Of a stretch of DNA of 32,979 nucleotides, positions 24,391-31,880 are shown one piece after another. How positions within the stretch are numbered: the first letter of the stretch is position 1; each line of letters opens with the position of its first letter. Both the position numbers and the translations under genes were made by a program. The notes under the pieces are model-generated. The model was not told where the DNA came from. It ran no database searches and saw only the letters and a program-made list of their open reading frames with translations. This DNA is from Chloroflexota bacterium (GTDB taxonomy: Bacteria > Chloroflexota > Anaerolineae > Promineifilales > Promineifilaceae), in contig PDQY01000042.1 in the NCBI GenBank assembly GCA_002746795.1, forward strand, positions 1 to 32,979, in the 5' to 3' direction.

Positions 24391-25637
24391 ACAATTTAGA
24401 TTTAGTTGTTCGTCATGCAAAGCTAGATACAACGGGAGAACGTGTTGATGTGGGGATCAAGGATGGAGTGATAACGGCCGTTTCCCCCACACCACTCCCC
24501 TCTGCAGCCAAAGAGATTGACGCGGAAGGCTATATGATCTCCCCAGCTTTTGTTGAACCCCATTTCCATCTGGAAAATGCGCTGCTTTGGGAAGGAGTAC
24601 GCAACCACAGTGGCACTTTGCGCGAAGCCATCGAAGTGTACGGCAAAATCAAACATGATATGCCCATCGACGACATCGTGCGCCGAGCCTCCATAGCCTT
24701 GCAAGGCGCCATTACCCATGGCGTCCAATGGTTCCGCAGCCATGTCGATATTGACCAGGGAGCGCAGCTCCATTTACTCGAAGCCAACGTAGTCGTGCGC
24801 GAAAAATTCAAAAACCTGATTGATATTGAACTCATCGCTTTTCCGCAAATGGGAATGGCTCGTGATCCAGAAGTCATTGATTTGATGTGGCAAGCCATGG
24901 AAAATGGGGCTGATGTAGTTGGGGGCATGCCGCATGGGGAGCAAACGATGGATGATGCTGCCCGTCAAATCGAGATCGCCTTTGAAATTGCCAAAGCACA
25001 TGACGCTGATATTGATATGCACGTGGATGAGACTGATAATCCATATTGGCAAAGCCTGGAACTGCTAGCAGAGCAAACAATTGAAAACGGCTGGGAAGGG
25101 CGTGTCACTGCCGGGCATTGCTGTGCCATGTCTGCCTGGGATGATGCCACAGCGGCTCGGGTGATTGACAAAGTGGTGAAAGCCAAAATCAATATCGTCA
25201 CGATGGCTCCCATCAACTTAATGCTGGAAGGGCGTGGCGACAGCCATCCAAAACGACGAGGCATTGCCCGTGTTAAAGAGCTGCTTGAAGCAGGCGCCAA
25301 TGTCTCTTGCGGTCAGGATGATTTGCAAAACATGTTTTACTCCTATGGCAACATGGATCCGCTGGAGGTGGCGCTGATTGCTGCACACGCGGCGCACATG
25401 AGTTCCCCTGAAGAGATTCAATGGGCATTTGACATGCCTCGCTACAATGCAGCTAAAAATTTCAAGCTGCAACATTATGGTGTCTACGTAGGAGCAGCAG
25501 CCAATTTGGTGGTGCTAGATGCCAACTCGGCCGTTGATGCGTTGCGCCGCCGGGGAGACCGGCGTTACGTTATCCGCAAAGGCCACGTCTTAGCCGAAAC
25601 ACAGACAAATACGTGCTGGCATTTTCCATCTGGCTAG
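24387..25637 (+). CDS. CodA-like amidohydrolase (cytosine/isoguanine deaminase type)
   Basis: This is a metal-dependent deaminase of 416 residues, cytoplasmic. Every catalytic residue known for E. coli CodA is found at exactly the CodA number minus two: H59 and H61 (EPHFHLE), Q154 (AFPQMG), H212 (MHVDE), E215, H244 (AGHCCAMS) and D311 (GQDD). PKRRGIARVKELLEAGANV is strongly CodA-like. The loop after the aspartates is LQNMFYSYG where CodA has a tryptophan-containing segment, so the pocket differs. The ATGA overlap with the permease and the hydroxylase genes downstream suggest a purine substrate such as isoguanine, giving xanthine, rather than cytosine. Related creatinine deaminases are an alternative. 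Confidence 0.85.
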   Translation: MNNLDLVVRHAKLDTTGERVDVGIKDGVITAVSPTPLPSAAKEIDAEGYMISPAFVEPHFHLENALLWEGVRNHSGTLREAIEVYGKIKHDMPIDDIVRRASIALQGAITHGVQWFRSHVDIDQGAQLHLLEANVVVREKFKNLIDIELIAFPQMGMARDPEVIDLMWQAMENGADVVGGMPHGEQTMDDAARQIEIAFEIAKAHDADIDMHVDETDNPYWQSLELLAEQTIENGWEGRVTAGHCCAMSAWDDATAARVIDKVVKAKINIVTMAPINLMLEGRGDSHPKRRGIARVKELLEAGANVSCGQDDLQNMFYSYGNMDPLEVALIAAHAAHMSSPEEIQWAFDMPRYNAAKNFKLQHYGVYVGAAANLVVLDANSAVDALRRRGDRRYVIRKGHVLAETQTNTCWHFPSG

Positions 25638-25720
25638 CGCAGTAAAAAAGGTTCTTTGAGAATTGGCGGTGATAGAGGATGCGTCAGGCGTGAAGAGCCA
25701 GAGATGAAAGGGGTGTTTTG

Positions 25721-26575
25721 ATGTATGAACTTAGTTTGAAGACGCCACAATCGATAGCTGAAGCTTGCCAAATGCTGGTGGAATCAGGAGGCAAGTTGAT
25801 TGCTGGTGGCACAGATGTCATTCCGCAAATGAGAAACGGCCGTTTTCAGGCCAACACCTTAATCGACATCAGCCGGTTAACTGATTTGAACACCATCGAG
25901 GAGAAGGGCAAGGTGATCGCCATTGGCGCCTTAACCAATTACACCACCCTGCGGCACTCTCCTCTACTGCAAGAAACAGTGCCCATGCTGGTGGAAGTTG
26001 CCGGGCTTGTGGGCGGCGTTCAAACCCAAAACCGGGGATCTATCGGAGGGAATATTGCCAATGCTTCGCCAGCCGGCGACACGTTGCCGCCGCTGTTGGC
26101 TTTAGATGCAGAAGTTGTGCTGCAAAGCATTAACGGCAAACGTGTACTCCCCCTAGCCGAATTTTTACAAGGGCCAGGGCAAACTGCCATTGCACCTAAT
26201 GAACTGCTGCGCCAGGTACAGTTCCCACGACCTGCTGCTGGCACAAAATCGACGTTTATGCGATTGGGCAACAGGCGCGGTATGGTCATTTCGGTTGTGA
26301 GTGCCGCCATTGTGCTGCTGCTTGACGGTGAAAACCGGGTCGAAGATGTGCGCATAGCACTGGGGGCAGCAGCCCCCACCCCCATTCGCTGCCCAGCAGC
26401 AGAATCGCTCTTGCACGGGCAGGTGCTTACAGAAAAGTTGATAGAAAAGGCCGCGGAAACGGCCGTTGCTGCCAGTTCCCCCATCGACGATGTGCGCGGC
26501 ACGGCTGCCTACCGCCGACACGGGGTCAAAGTGTTGGTGCGCCGGGGGCTGCAAACATTGGCTGGCCTCAGGTAA
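25721..26575 (+). CDS. xdhB: Molybdenum hydroxylase FAD subunit (XdhB/CoxM type)
   Basis: This is the FAD-binding, electron-transferring subunit of a xanthine-dehydrogenase-family enzyme, 284 residues from ATG 25721 (AAAGGGG about 7 bases upstream; a TTG three bases earlier is less likely). The two FAD-binding motifs are present: LIAGGTDVIPQM (26-37) and QNRGSIGGNIANASPAGD (103-120). LGNRRGMVISVVSAAI and the C-terminal CO-dehydrogenase flavoprotein domain (VRIALGAAAPTPIRC, DVRGTAAYRRHGVKVL) follow. It lies about 80 bases after the deaminase. Two AACGGCCGTT sites are inside. The gene letter follows one of several xdh naming schemes. Confidence 0.9.
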   Translation: MYELSLKTPQSIAEACQMLVESGGKLIAGGTDVIPQMRNGRFQANTLIDISRLTDLNTIEEKGKVIAIGALTNYTTLRHSPLLQETVPMLVEVAGLVGGVQTQNRGSIGGNIANASPAGDTLPPLLALDAEVVLQSINGKRVLPLAEFLQGPGQTAIAPNELLRQVQFPRPAAGTKSTFMRLGNRRGMVISVVSAAIVLLLDGENRVEDVRIALGAAAPTPIRCPAAESLLHGQVLTEKLIEKAAETAVAASSPIDDVRGTAAYRRHGVKVLVRRGLQTLAGLR

Positions 26576-26589
26576 TTGGGAAGAAAGTT

Positions 26590-27066
26590 ATGAACACAAC
26601 TACAATTAACCTCATCGTAAATGGACACCCCCACCGTGTTGAAACTGCTGCAGGAAAGACGCTGCTATATGTGCTGCGTGAAGACCTGGGGTTATTAGGC
26701 ACGAAGGATGGCTGCGCCGAAGGTGAATGCGGTGCCTGCACCGTGTTGATGGATGGTGCGCCCGTAAATGCTTGCCTGGTTCTAGCAGGACAGGCAAATG
26801 GCAAGGAAATATTGACTATTGAGGGATTGGCCCAAAACGGCCAACTGCACCCGGTACAACGTCACTTTATTGAATCTGGCGCGGTGCAATGCGGGTTTTG
26901 CATTCCCGGCCTTATCATGTCTTCAGTTGCTCTGCTCCAGCGCAATCCCCAACCCACGGAGGAGCAGATTCGGCAGGCATTGGTAGGAAATCTTTGCCGG
27001 TGTACCGGCTACACCAAAGTGATAGAGGCTGTGCAACGCGCCGCCGAGGAGGGTTATCATGGCTGA
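26590..27066 (+). CDS. xdhC: Molybdenum hydroxylase 2x[2Fe-2S] subunit (XdhC/CoxS type)
   Basis: This is the iron-sulfur electron-transfer subunit, 158 residues, the normal family length. Cluster II (plant-type ferredoxin) ligands are C42, C47, C50 (GCAEGECGAC) and C62. Cluster I ligands in the helical domain are C101, C104 (QCGFCIPG) and C136, C138 (NLCRCTGY). It starts 14 bases after the FAD subunit gene and overlaps the large subunit by 8 bases, so the three subunits are translationally linked. The name xdhC here means the Fe-S subunit, not the maturation factor also called XdhC. Confidence 0.93.
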   Translation: MNTTTINLIVNGHPHRVETAAGKTLLYVLREDLGLLGTKDGCAEGECGACTVLMDGAPVNACLVLAGQANGKEILTIEGLAQNGQLHPVQRHFIESGAVQCGFCIPGLIMSSVALLQRNPQPTEEQIRQALVGNLCRCTGYTKVIEAVQRAAEEGYHG

Positions 27067-29239
27067 TTTAAAAACAGTTGGGCAGTCTGTCATTCGTCGT
27101 GATGTATGGGCAAAAGTGACAGGAGAAGCGGTCTATGGGGATGATGCCTCATTGCCCCATATGCTGCATATGAAGCTGGTGTTTGCGGGTATACCCCATG
27201 GCCGTATTCGCCAATTGCACACCACCGCTGCCGAAAATTATCCAGGCGTTGTGGCTGTTTTCACTGCGGCTGATGTCCCTGTTAATGTCATGGGTCTGGT
27301 TACGAAAGACCAACAGGTGTTTTGTGAGGAGAAGGTGCGTTTTGAAGGGGATCAGGTCTGTGCTGTGGTGGCAGAAACGGCCGTTCAAGCGGCAGCGGCG
27401 GCGAAACTGATCCAAATCGAATATGACGAGTTGCCCATTCTGGATTCGCCTGAGACAGCGTTGGCAGAAAATGCGACGCTCGTTCATGAGGATAAGCCAG
27501 GTAACATCTGTCATCAGATTCGCCTACGTCGTGGCGATGCTGACGCGGCTTTAGCCCAAGCTGATATCGTCATCGAACGTGAATATTTCACTCCCTGGCA
27601 AGAACATGCCTATCTGGAACCGGAAGCTGGATTAGCCTATATCGACGAAAACGGCCGTGTCACCGTACGTGTCTCCGGCCAAAGCACTCATGACGATTTA
27701 CGTCAAATCACCGAGGCTCTTGACTTGCCAGAAGACCAGGTGCGCGTCATATATGGCACGATAGGCGGCGCCTTTGGTGGCCGGGAAGATGTGACCATTC
27801 AAATTGCCCTGGCTCTGGCTGCATGGAAATTGCAGCGTCCTGTCAAACTTGTCTGGAACCGGGAAGAATCTATCAAAGGACACGGCAAGCGGCACCCAAT
27901 CACCATCCGGCACAAATGGGGAGCGCAGCGTGATGGCACTTTGCTGGGGGCAAAAATCGAAGTTATTTCTGATGCAGGCGCCTACAATCACACCAGTAGT
28001 GAGGTGCTCATTAATTTCTACTACGCTGCGATAGGCGCTTATCAGGTGCCCCATGTCAGTCTGGATGGATATGCTGTCTTTACCAACAATATTCCAGGCT
28101 GCGCCTTTCGCGGGTTTGGCTCTCCACAAGCAACCTTTGCCGCTGAACTGCAAGTGGAACACATTGCCGAGGCGCTTCACCTGGATCCCGTTACCATACG
28201 CTTGAAAAATTGTGTCCGAGAGGGATCAATTATTTCCACGCAGTCAGAACTGCCCGCTGGGGTTAGCTTGCCGGCACTCATCGAAGCATGTGCCACGAAG
28301 CTAGGCGCCAAGCCAAAAGGTGACAGTTGGCATATGCCCGTCGTCCAAAGCGATCAACCACACAAGCGGCGGGGTATTGGTATCGCCATAGGAATGAAGA
28401 ATTCAGGCTTTGGTTGGGGCTTTCCAGAAGGAAGTGAGGCGCGTGTAGTGTTACACGGCCGTTCCCAAATCGAACAGGTTGAGCTTTATACGGCCGCTGC
28501 GGATTGTGGTCAAGGCTCACATACTGCGCTGGCTCAAGTGGCCGCTGAAGTCCTGGGTGTTCCGTTAGAATACATTGAAACGATTACCAGTGACACCGCC
28601 ACCGCAGGCAATGCTGGTCCCGCTTCCGCCTCGCGTCTAACCATTTTCGCGGGACAAGCCGTTAAGCAGGCAGCAGAACAAGCATTAGAAAATTGGCAGA
28701 ACGAAGAGCGGCCCGCTGTGGGTAGTGGCCGCTGGGATGCCCCGCTAACCACCTCGCCTGATCCTAAAACTGGCGCTTGTTTTAATTCAATCACCTATGC
28801 TTATGGAGCACAAGCTGTTGAAGTGGAAGTGGACATGGAAACGGGAGAAATTGAGGTTCTCAACATTGTTGCTGCCCATGATCCAGGCCGGGCAGTGAAC
28901 CCGCAGCAAGTGAGGGGACAGTTGCAAGGCAGCATTGTCCAGGCACAAGGGTGGGCAATGACGGAAGACTTCAAAGTGCAAGGGGGGCATATCCAGACGG
29001 AGCAGTTAAGCACCTACCTGATTCCCACCAGTGTAGACGCAGCTTCTAACATAAACATTGTGCTGCTAGAACAACCGGACACGATTGGCCCATACGGAGT
29101 GCGCGGCGTCGGTGAAATTGGGATTCTGATGTTAGCGCCTGCGTTGGCCAGCGCGGTGCATGATGCCACTGGAGTTTGGTTCGACCGTATTCCGCTTAAT
29201 CCAGAACGGGTCGTTGCTGGATTACAAGCCATGACTTAA
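27059..29239 (+). CDS. xdhA: Molybdenum hydroxylase large (molybdopterin) subunit, XdhA type
   Basis: This is the catalytic subunit that hydroxylates a heteroaromatic ring, for example hypoxanthine to xanthine to urate. The 726-residue protein has the N-terminal hammerhead domain (about 1-125), then the molybdopterin-binding region. GGAFGGRE is at 236-243 and AFRGFGSPQ at 349-357, with the conserved arginine R351. GQGSHTALAQVAAEVLG is the cofactor-contact segment. The base-catalysing glutamate is E686 in GVRGVGEIG. The motif is not the CoxL active-site loop AYRCSFR, so it is not a CO dehydrogenase. Substrate is inferred from the deaminase and transporter upstream. No maturation gene lies within the window. 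Confidence 0.92.
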   Translation: MADLKTVGQSVIRRDVWAKVTGEAVYGDDASLPHMLHMKLVFAGIPHGRIRQLHTTAAENYPGVVAVFTAADVPVNVMGLVTKDQQVFCEEKVRFEGDQVCAVVAETAVQAAAAAKLIQIEYDELPILDSPETALAENATLVHEDKPGNICHQIRLRRGDADAALAQADIVIEREYFTPWQEHAYLEPEAGLAYIDENGRVTVRVSGQSTHDDLRQITEALDLPEDQVRVIYGTIGGAFGGREDVTIQIALALAAWKLQRPVKLVWNREESIKGHGKRHPITIRHKWGAQRDGTLLGAKIEVISDAGAYNHTSSEVLINFYYAAIGAYQVPHVSLDGYAVFTNNIPGCAFRGFGSPQATFAAELQVEHIAEALHLDPVTIRLKNCVREGSIISTQSELPAGVSLPALIEACATKLGAKPKGDSWHMPVVQSDQPHKRRGIGIAIGMKNSGFGWGFPEGSEARVVLHGRSQIEQVELYTAAADCGQGSHTALAQVAAEVLGVPLEYIETITSDTATAGNAGPASASRLTIFAGQAVKQAAEQALENWQNEERPAVGSGRWDAPLTTSPDPKTGACFNSITYAYGAQAVEVEVDMETGEIEVLNIVAAHDPGRAVNPQQVRGQLQGSIVQAQGWAMTEDFKVQGGHIQTEQLSTYLIPTSVDAASNINIVLLEQPDTIGPYGVRGVGEIGILMLAPALASAVHDATGVWFDRIPLNPERVVAGLQAMT

Positions 29240-29430
29240 CAACAAACATCATGTTTGCCATTTTTCGCTACGAACTGTGGAGAGCGCCTAAGTTTTTACG
29301 CGATACTCTCTCTGTTTTCTGTATGTTCTATGCTGGTTTTTTTGCCTGGGCTTCTGAAATTTATAAAGCCGGGGCAACCAGGTTTCCTTGGAAATTATTG
29401 ACAAATAACGCCGCTTTTTGTTTGTCAGTC

Positions 29431-29745
29431 ATGATTTATACGGTAATGCTGCTGGTTACGGCCTGTCACGCTCCCCCCTCGATTGCGGGTCAGTGGCGGG
29501 CAGAAGCTCCCAGTTCTCTCCTGTTTGAATTTTCAGATGACGGCGTTGTTTATTTGCTGGATGGCACTGATACGTATCAAGTTTTCCGGTATGAGTTCAC
29601 AAGTGCAGATACCATTGAGCTATATGATGGCATGGGCAGAATGCAATCGTTTACGGTTACGCTCTCAGAGGACACGCTGACTTTTTTTGATACAAAGTCA
29701 GCGACTCAAGTCGAAGTATATCATCGCGTTTCTAATGCTCCGTAG
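29431..29745 (+). CDS. Small putative lipoprotein, function unknown
   Basis: I do not recognise this protein. Starting at ATG 29431 gives 104 residues that begin MIYTVMLLVTAC, a short lipoprotein signal with a plausible lipobox (VTAC). A compact beta-rich domain follows (IAGQWRAEAPSSLLFEFSDD, DTYQVFRYEFTSADTIELYD, FTVTLSEDTLTFFD), which resembles the lipocalin-like or META-type small barrels often found on the outer face. The frame is open back to 29251, 12 bases after xdhA. Those 60 residues are odd, rich in Trp and Phe, and have no ribosome-binding site, but a longer start cannot be excluded. No strong ribosome-binding site precedes 29431. Confidence 0.5.
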   Translation: MIYTVMLLVTACHAPPSIAGQWRAEAPSSLLFEFSDDGVVYLLDGTDTYQVFRYEFTSADTIELYDGMGRMQSFTVTLSEDTLTFFDTKSATQVEVYHRVSNAP

Positions 29746-29770
29746 GGTCGCCATGGCAGCCATGGCGACC
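29746..29770. terminator. Perfect 12-bp inverted repeat between convergent genes
   Basis: GGTCGCCATGGC and GCCATGGCGACC are exact reverse complements around a single A. More CCATGG/CATGG units follow to about 29783 (CATGGCTACATGGCTAAGG). It begins one base after the stop codon of the small lipoprotein gene and lies 44 bases from the opposing stop codon. In RNA it would fold into a strong hairpin (fewer pairs once loop geometry is allowed). No T-run follows on either strand, so it is a barrier or mRNA end structure rather than a textbook terminator. Confidence 0.55.
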
Positions 29771-29813
29771 ATGGCTACATGGCTAAGGTTAATGGAGAAA
29801 CTGGTCTAGTGAC

Positions 29814-30359
29814 TCAAGCGAGCCGCTGCACACAAGCTGCCCGCAGTCCGCAGCGGCGGCACCGCTGCCAATCATTATGATCCCGATCTATATCTTGGGA
29901 AAACATGGTTTCACGCATTTCAGCCAGCAAATCGTATAAATCTTCTTCTAAATCGGGGGTAAAGTCTACGGCAAAAGCGGTATCTTTGTATTGAATGACG
30001 CCATACTCAGGGCGAACCTGGTAATTTTCCATGACCAAGACACAGTAAGCGGCTAATTGTAAGACATGACCTTCATGGGGTTCATCTGGTGCTTTGCTCG
30101 ATTTGATTTCTACGGGAATGATTGAACCATCGTTTTCTTGGATCAAATAATCAGGCTTACCGACGAGTTTCAAAGAAGGTACCACCAGAGATTCAACATT
30201 TTGAAACCAGGTGTTGGTATCGGTGTAAATGACTTCTCCTTCTGGCAAACCAGTTTGCATACGTTGTTCTCGTGACCACAGTTGTTCTCGTGACCACAAC
30301 CAGAAGCCAATGGTCAGCAAAAACAATACTGTTCCCAGAAGAATGCCTGTTAGTTCCAT
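29814..30359 (-). CDS. Cas4-like nuclease, catalytic part, membrane-anchored (gene B)
   Basis: This is a PD-(D/E)xK nuclease module of 181 residues. An N-terminal membrane helix is at about 4-22 (TGILLGTVLFLLTIGFW). The nuclease motifs are D70 (GKPDYLI), E84 and K86 (PVEIKSS) and the Q101-x3-Y105 motif (LQLAAY), with three C-terminal cysteines C167, C170 and C176 (CRRCGLRAAC). These match the RecB-like core and last three Fe-S ligands of Cas4. The first Cys and the motif-I His are missing and are found in the overlapping gene A. It starts inside gene A (ATGGAACTAA overlap). No CRISPR array or cas1/cas2 is near. A frameshifted single gene is the main alternative. Confidence 0.72.
   Translation of the reverse strand: MELTGILLGTVLFLLTIGFWLWSREQLWSREQRMQTGLPEGEVIYTDTNTWFQNVESLVVPSLKLVGKPDYLIQENDGSIIPVEIKSSKAPDEPHEGHVLQLAAYCVLVMENYQVRPEYGVIQYKDTAFAVDFTPDLEEDLYDLLAEMRETMFSQDIDRDHNDWQRCRRCGLRAACVQRLA
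30263..30298 (-). repeat. 18-bp tandem duplication in Cas4-like gene B
   Basis: The 18-base unit GTTGTTCTCGTGACCACA (plus-strand form) occurs twice without a gap. On the coding strand it encodes LWSREQ twice, right after the membrane helix of gene B. The exact DNA repeat, without silent changes, suggests a recent duplication. It lengthens the tether between the membrane and the nuclease by six residues. Confidence 0.9.
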
Positions 30360-30604
30360 GATGTACTCATCATCAAAAATTGAAAGGTCACAAAGACCAC
30401 AAACAGGAATAGCAGCACATAAGCCAAGCGCTGCCCCCACAGGGAGCGCAGCCAGGTGCGGCCATGTTGTTTGTGAAACCGTGTGCCCATCCTCAGTTCG
30501 CGCACATTTTGTGAGGCATAGCCTTGGGTACGCTGCAACCACCAGGCGCGACGGCAGTAAACATAGTTGCTGATTTCACTTGCTCGAATCCATTGGTCGC
30601 TCAT
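30350..30604 (-). CDS. Cas4-like N-terminal module with membrane helix (gene A)
   Basis: The 84-residue protein begins SEISNYVYCRRAWWLQ, the N-terminal pattern of Cas4 that carries its first Fe-S cysteine (here C17). RELRMGTRFHKQHG follows, where H44 corresponds to the conserved motif-I histidine. It then ends in a membrane helix (about 58-78, YVLLFLFVVFVTFQFLMM). It has no nuclease acid or ExK. Its stop overlaps the start of gene B by ten bases, so the two are translated together. Together they hold all Cas4 motifs, each half tethered by its own helix with both soluble parts predicted on the cytoplasmic side. A promoter 8 bases upstream predicts a leaderless mRNA, and no ribosome-binding site is seen. 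Confidence 0.68.
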   Translation of the reverse strand: MSDQWIRASEISNYVYCRRAWWLQRTQGYASQNVRELRMGTRFHKQHGRTWLRSLWGQRLAYVLLFLFVVFVTFQFLMMSTSWN

Positions 30605-30611
30605 ATGTTCT

Positions 30612-30641
30612 ATTTTATGTGAAATGACCCTTGTCAGTCAA
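30612..30641 (-). promoter_or_regulatory. Promoter of the Cas4-like pair, predicted leaderless
   Basis: On the minus strand TTGACT (30636-30641) is followed after 18 bases by TAAAAT (30612-30617). The ATG of gene A is at 30604, seven bases after the -10 box, so transcription should begin at or within a base or two of the start codon. The promoter begins 3 bases after the T-run of the upstream terminator, which insulates it from homoserine dehydrogenase. Confidence 0.65.
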
Positions 30642-30643
30642 GC

Positions 30644-30670
30644 AAAAAAAGAGGTTTCCGTAGAAACCTC
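30644..30670 (-). terminator. Intrinsic terminator after homoserine dehydrogenase
   Basis: On the minus strand GAGGTTTC, loop TACG, GAAACCTC (30651-30670) is a perfect 8-bp stem followed by seven T (30644-30650). It lies 38 bases past the stop codon of the dehydrogenase gene and fits a classic rho-independent terminator. Confidence 0.9.
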
Positions 30671-30707
30671 ATTGAATCATTATTATTCCCCCCTAAGGAT
30701 CGTGCTT

Positions 30708-31769
30708 TCAAAACTCTTCGCGCACCAAATCTATCATGTCGCCAATGACGCCTGCGGCGGTCATTTCAACTCCGGCGCCCTTGCCGCATATGAGCAGTGC
30801 TTCGTCGTCATAATTGTCTGTGCGGAAGCTAATGTATTTTAGATTGGCCAGACTGCTCTGGGCGGAAATCTCTTTTAGGCCAACGGTGCCTTTGCCAGCT
30901 TCTACGTGGGCTAAATAACGCAGTACCTGTCCGTTTGCTCTGGCTGCGGCAACCCGTTGGGTCATGCTGGCATCTAAAGCAGGGATGGCTTCCATGAATT
31001 CTGGCACGGATAAATTTGCAAGGTCAGGGGGGTAGAGGGATTCTACTTCTATGTGGGAAACTTGCAATGGCCAGCCAGCCATGCGCCCTAAAATCATGAC
31101 TTTGCGCATCACGTCGAGGCCGCCTAAATCTTCACGGGGGTCTGGTTCGGTGTAGCCACGCGCTTTGGCTTCAGCAACGGCCGTTGAGAAAGGGATGTCT
31201 TGATCTAACTGTTGGCAGATAAACCCCAGGGTGCCGCTTAGTTGGCCTTCTACTTCATGAATTGGATCGTTGCTGTCTAACAGGTAGCGCAACGTGGCGA
31301 TGACGGGCTGTCCGCCGCCCACGGTGGATTCGTGGCGCACACGGGCGTTGTTGAAATATCTCTGGGCACTATCCAAGGAACCGGCGAAGATTTTCTTATT
31401 GGCTAATACCACACCATAATCTAGCGCCAATGCCCTATCGACGACCGGTTCTAAGCCATCAGCTGCGGTAACATCAACAACAACGACGTTTTCCAGACCG
31501 GCTGCCGCTAACATATTGAGGGTTTCTAAATTAGACGGCCGTTCTTCACCAACAGCTTCTCCCTGTGCCTTGCGTGCCACTATATCAAGCAGCTGCTGAG
31601 CAGTCAGGCCTTCGGGGGCAAACAGCCAACTACGGCTATCGCACACAGCGACCACGTTAAAGTATAGTTGATTGCGGCTCTCGAAATGGGAACGGCCGTT
31701 TACGATTTGTCTGAGCAGAGCCGAACCCACCCCACCCACGCCGAAAAGAATAACTGGTACCTGTTTCAT
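30708..31769 (-). CDS. hom: Homoserine dehydrogenase, short form without ACT domain
   Basis: This enzyme reduces aspartate semialdehyde to homoserine, the branch to threonine, methionine and isoleucine. Start: ATG 31769, with AGGAG 5 bases upstream; a GTG at 31775 overlaps the ribosome-binding site. The 353-residue protein has the NAD(P) motif GVGGVG (10-15), LANKKIFAG, STVGGGQPVI, QLSGTLGFICQQL and the substrate-site segment ARGYTEPDPREDLGGLDVMRKVMIL. It resembles the dehydrogenase half of ThrA and yeast Hom6 and lacks the C-terminal ACT regulatory domain, so feedback control might be exerted elsewhere. A structured leader with a small ORF and terminator lies just upstream. Confidence 0.93.
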   Translation of the reverse strand: MKQVPVILFGVGGVGSALLRQIVNGRSHFESRNQLYFNVVAVCDSRSWLFAPEGLTAQQLLDIVARKAQGEAVGEERPSNLETLNMLAAAGLENVVVVDVTAADGLEPVVDRALALDYGVVLANKKIFAGSLDSAQRYFNNARVRHESTVGGGQPVIATLRYLLDSNDPIHEVEGQLSGTLGFICQQLDQDIPFSTAVAEAKARGYTEPDPREDLGGLDVMRKVMILGRMAGWPLQVSHIEVESLYPPDLANLSVPEFMEAIPALDASMTQRVAAARANGQVLRYLAHVEAGKGTVGLKEISAQSSLANLKYISFRTDNYDDEALLICGKGAGVEMTAAGVIGDMIDLVREEF

Positions 31770-31842
31770 TGTCACTCCTGAAAATCAAAGATTAAAGATT
31801 GAGGGGTAAAGGTTAGCACGAAGTTGCAAATCTTCAATCTTT

Positions 31843-31877
31843 AAAAACGAAAGACCCCATCCGAAGATGAGGCCTTT
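31843..31877 (-). terminator. Intrinsic terminator in the hom leader, UUCG loop
   Basis: On the minus strand AAAGGCCTCATC (31877-31866) pairs with GATGGGGTCTTT (31861-31850) over 12 positions, two of them G-U, around a TTCG tetraloop, then CG and five T. This is a strong rho-independent terminator. It ends about 74 bases before the hom start codon, so most transcripts from the promoter at 32019-32047 should stop here unless it is prevented. Confidence 0.88.
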
Positions 31878-31880
31878 CTA

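Noticed and set aside
29814..30604. CRISPR-Cas locus around the Cas4-like genes
   Set aside because: No direct-repeat array and no cas1 or cas2 within reach; the pair stands alone.
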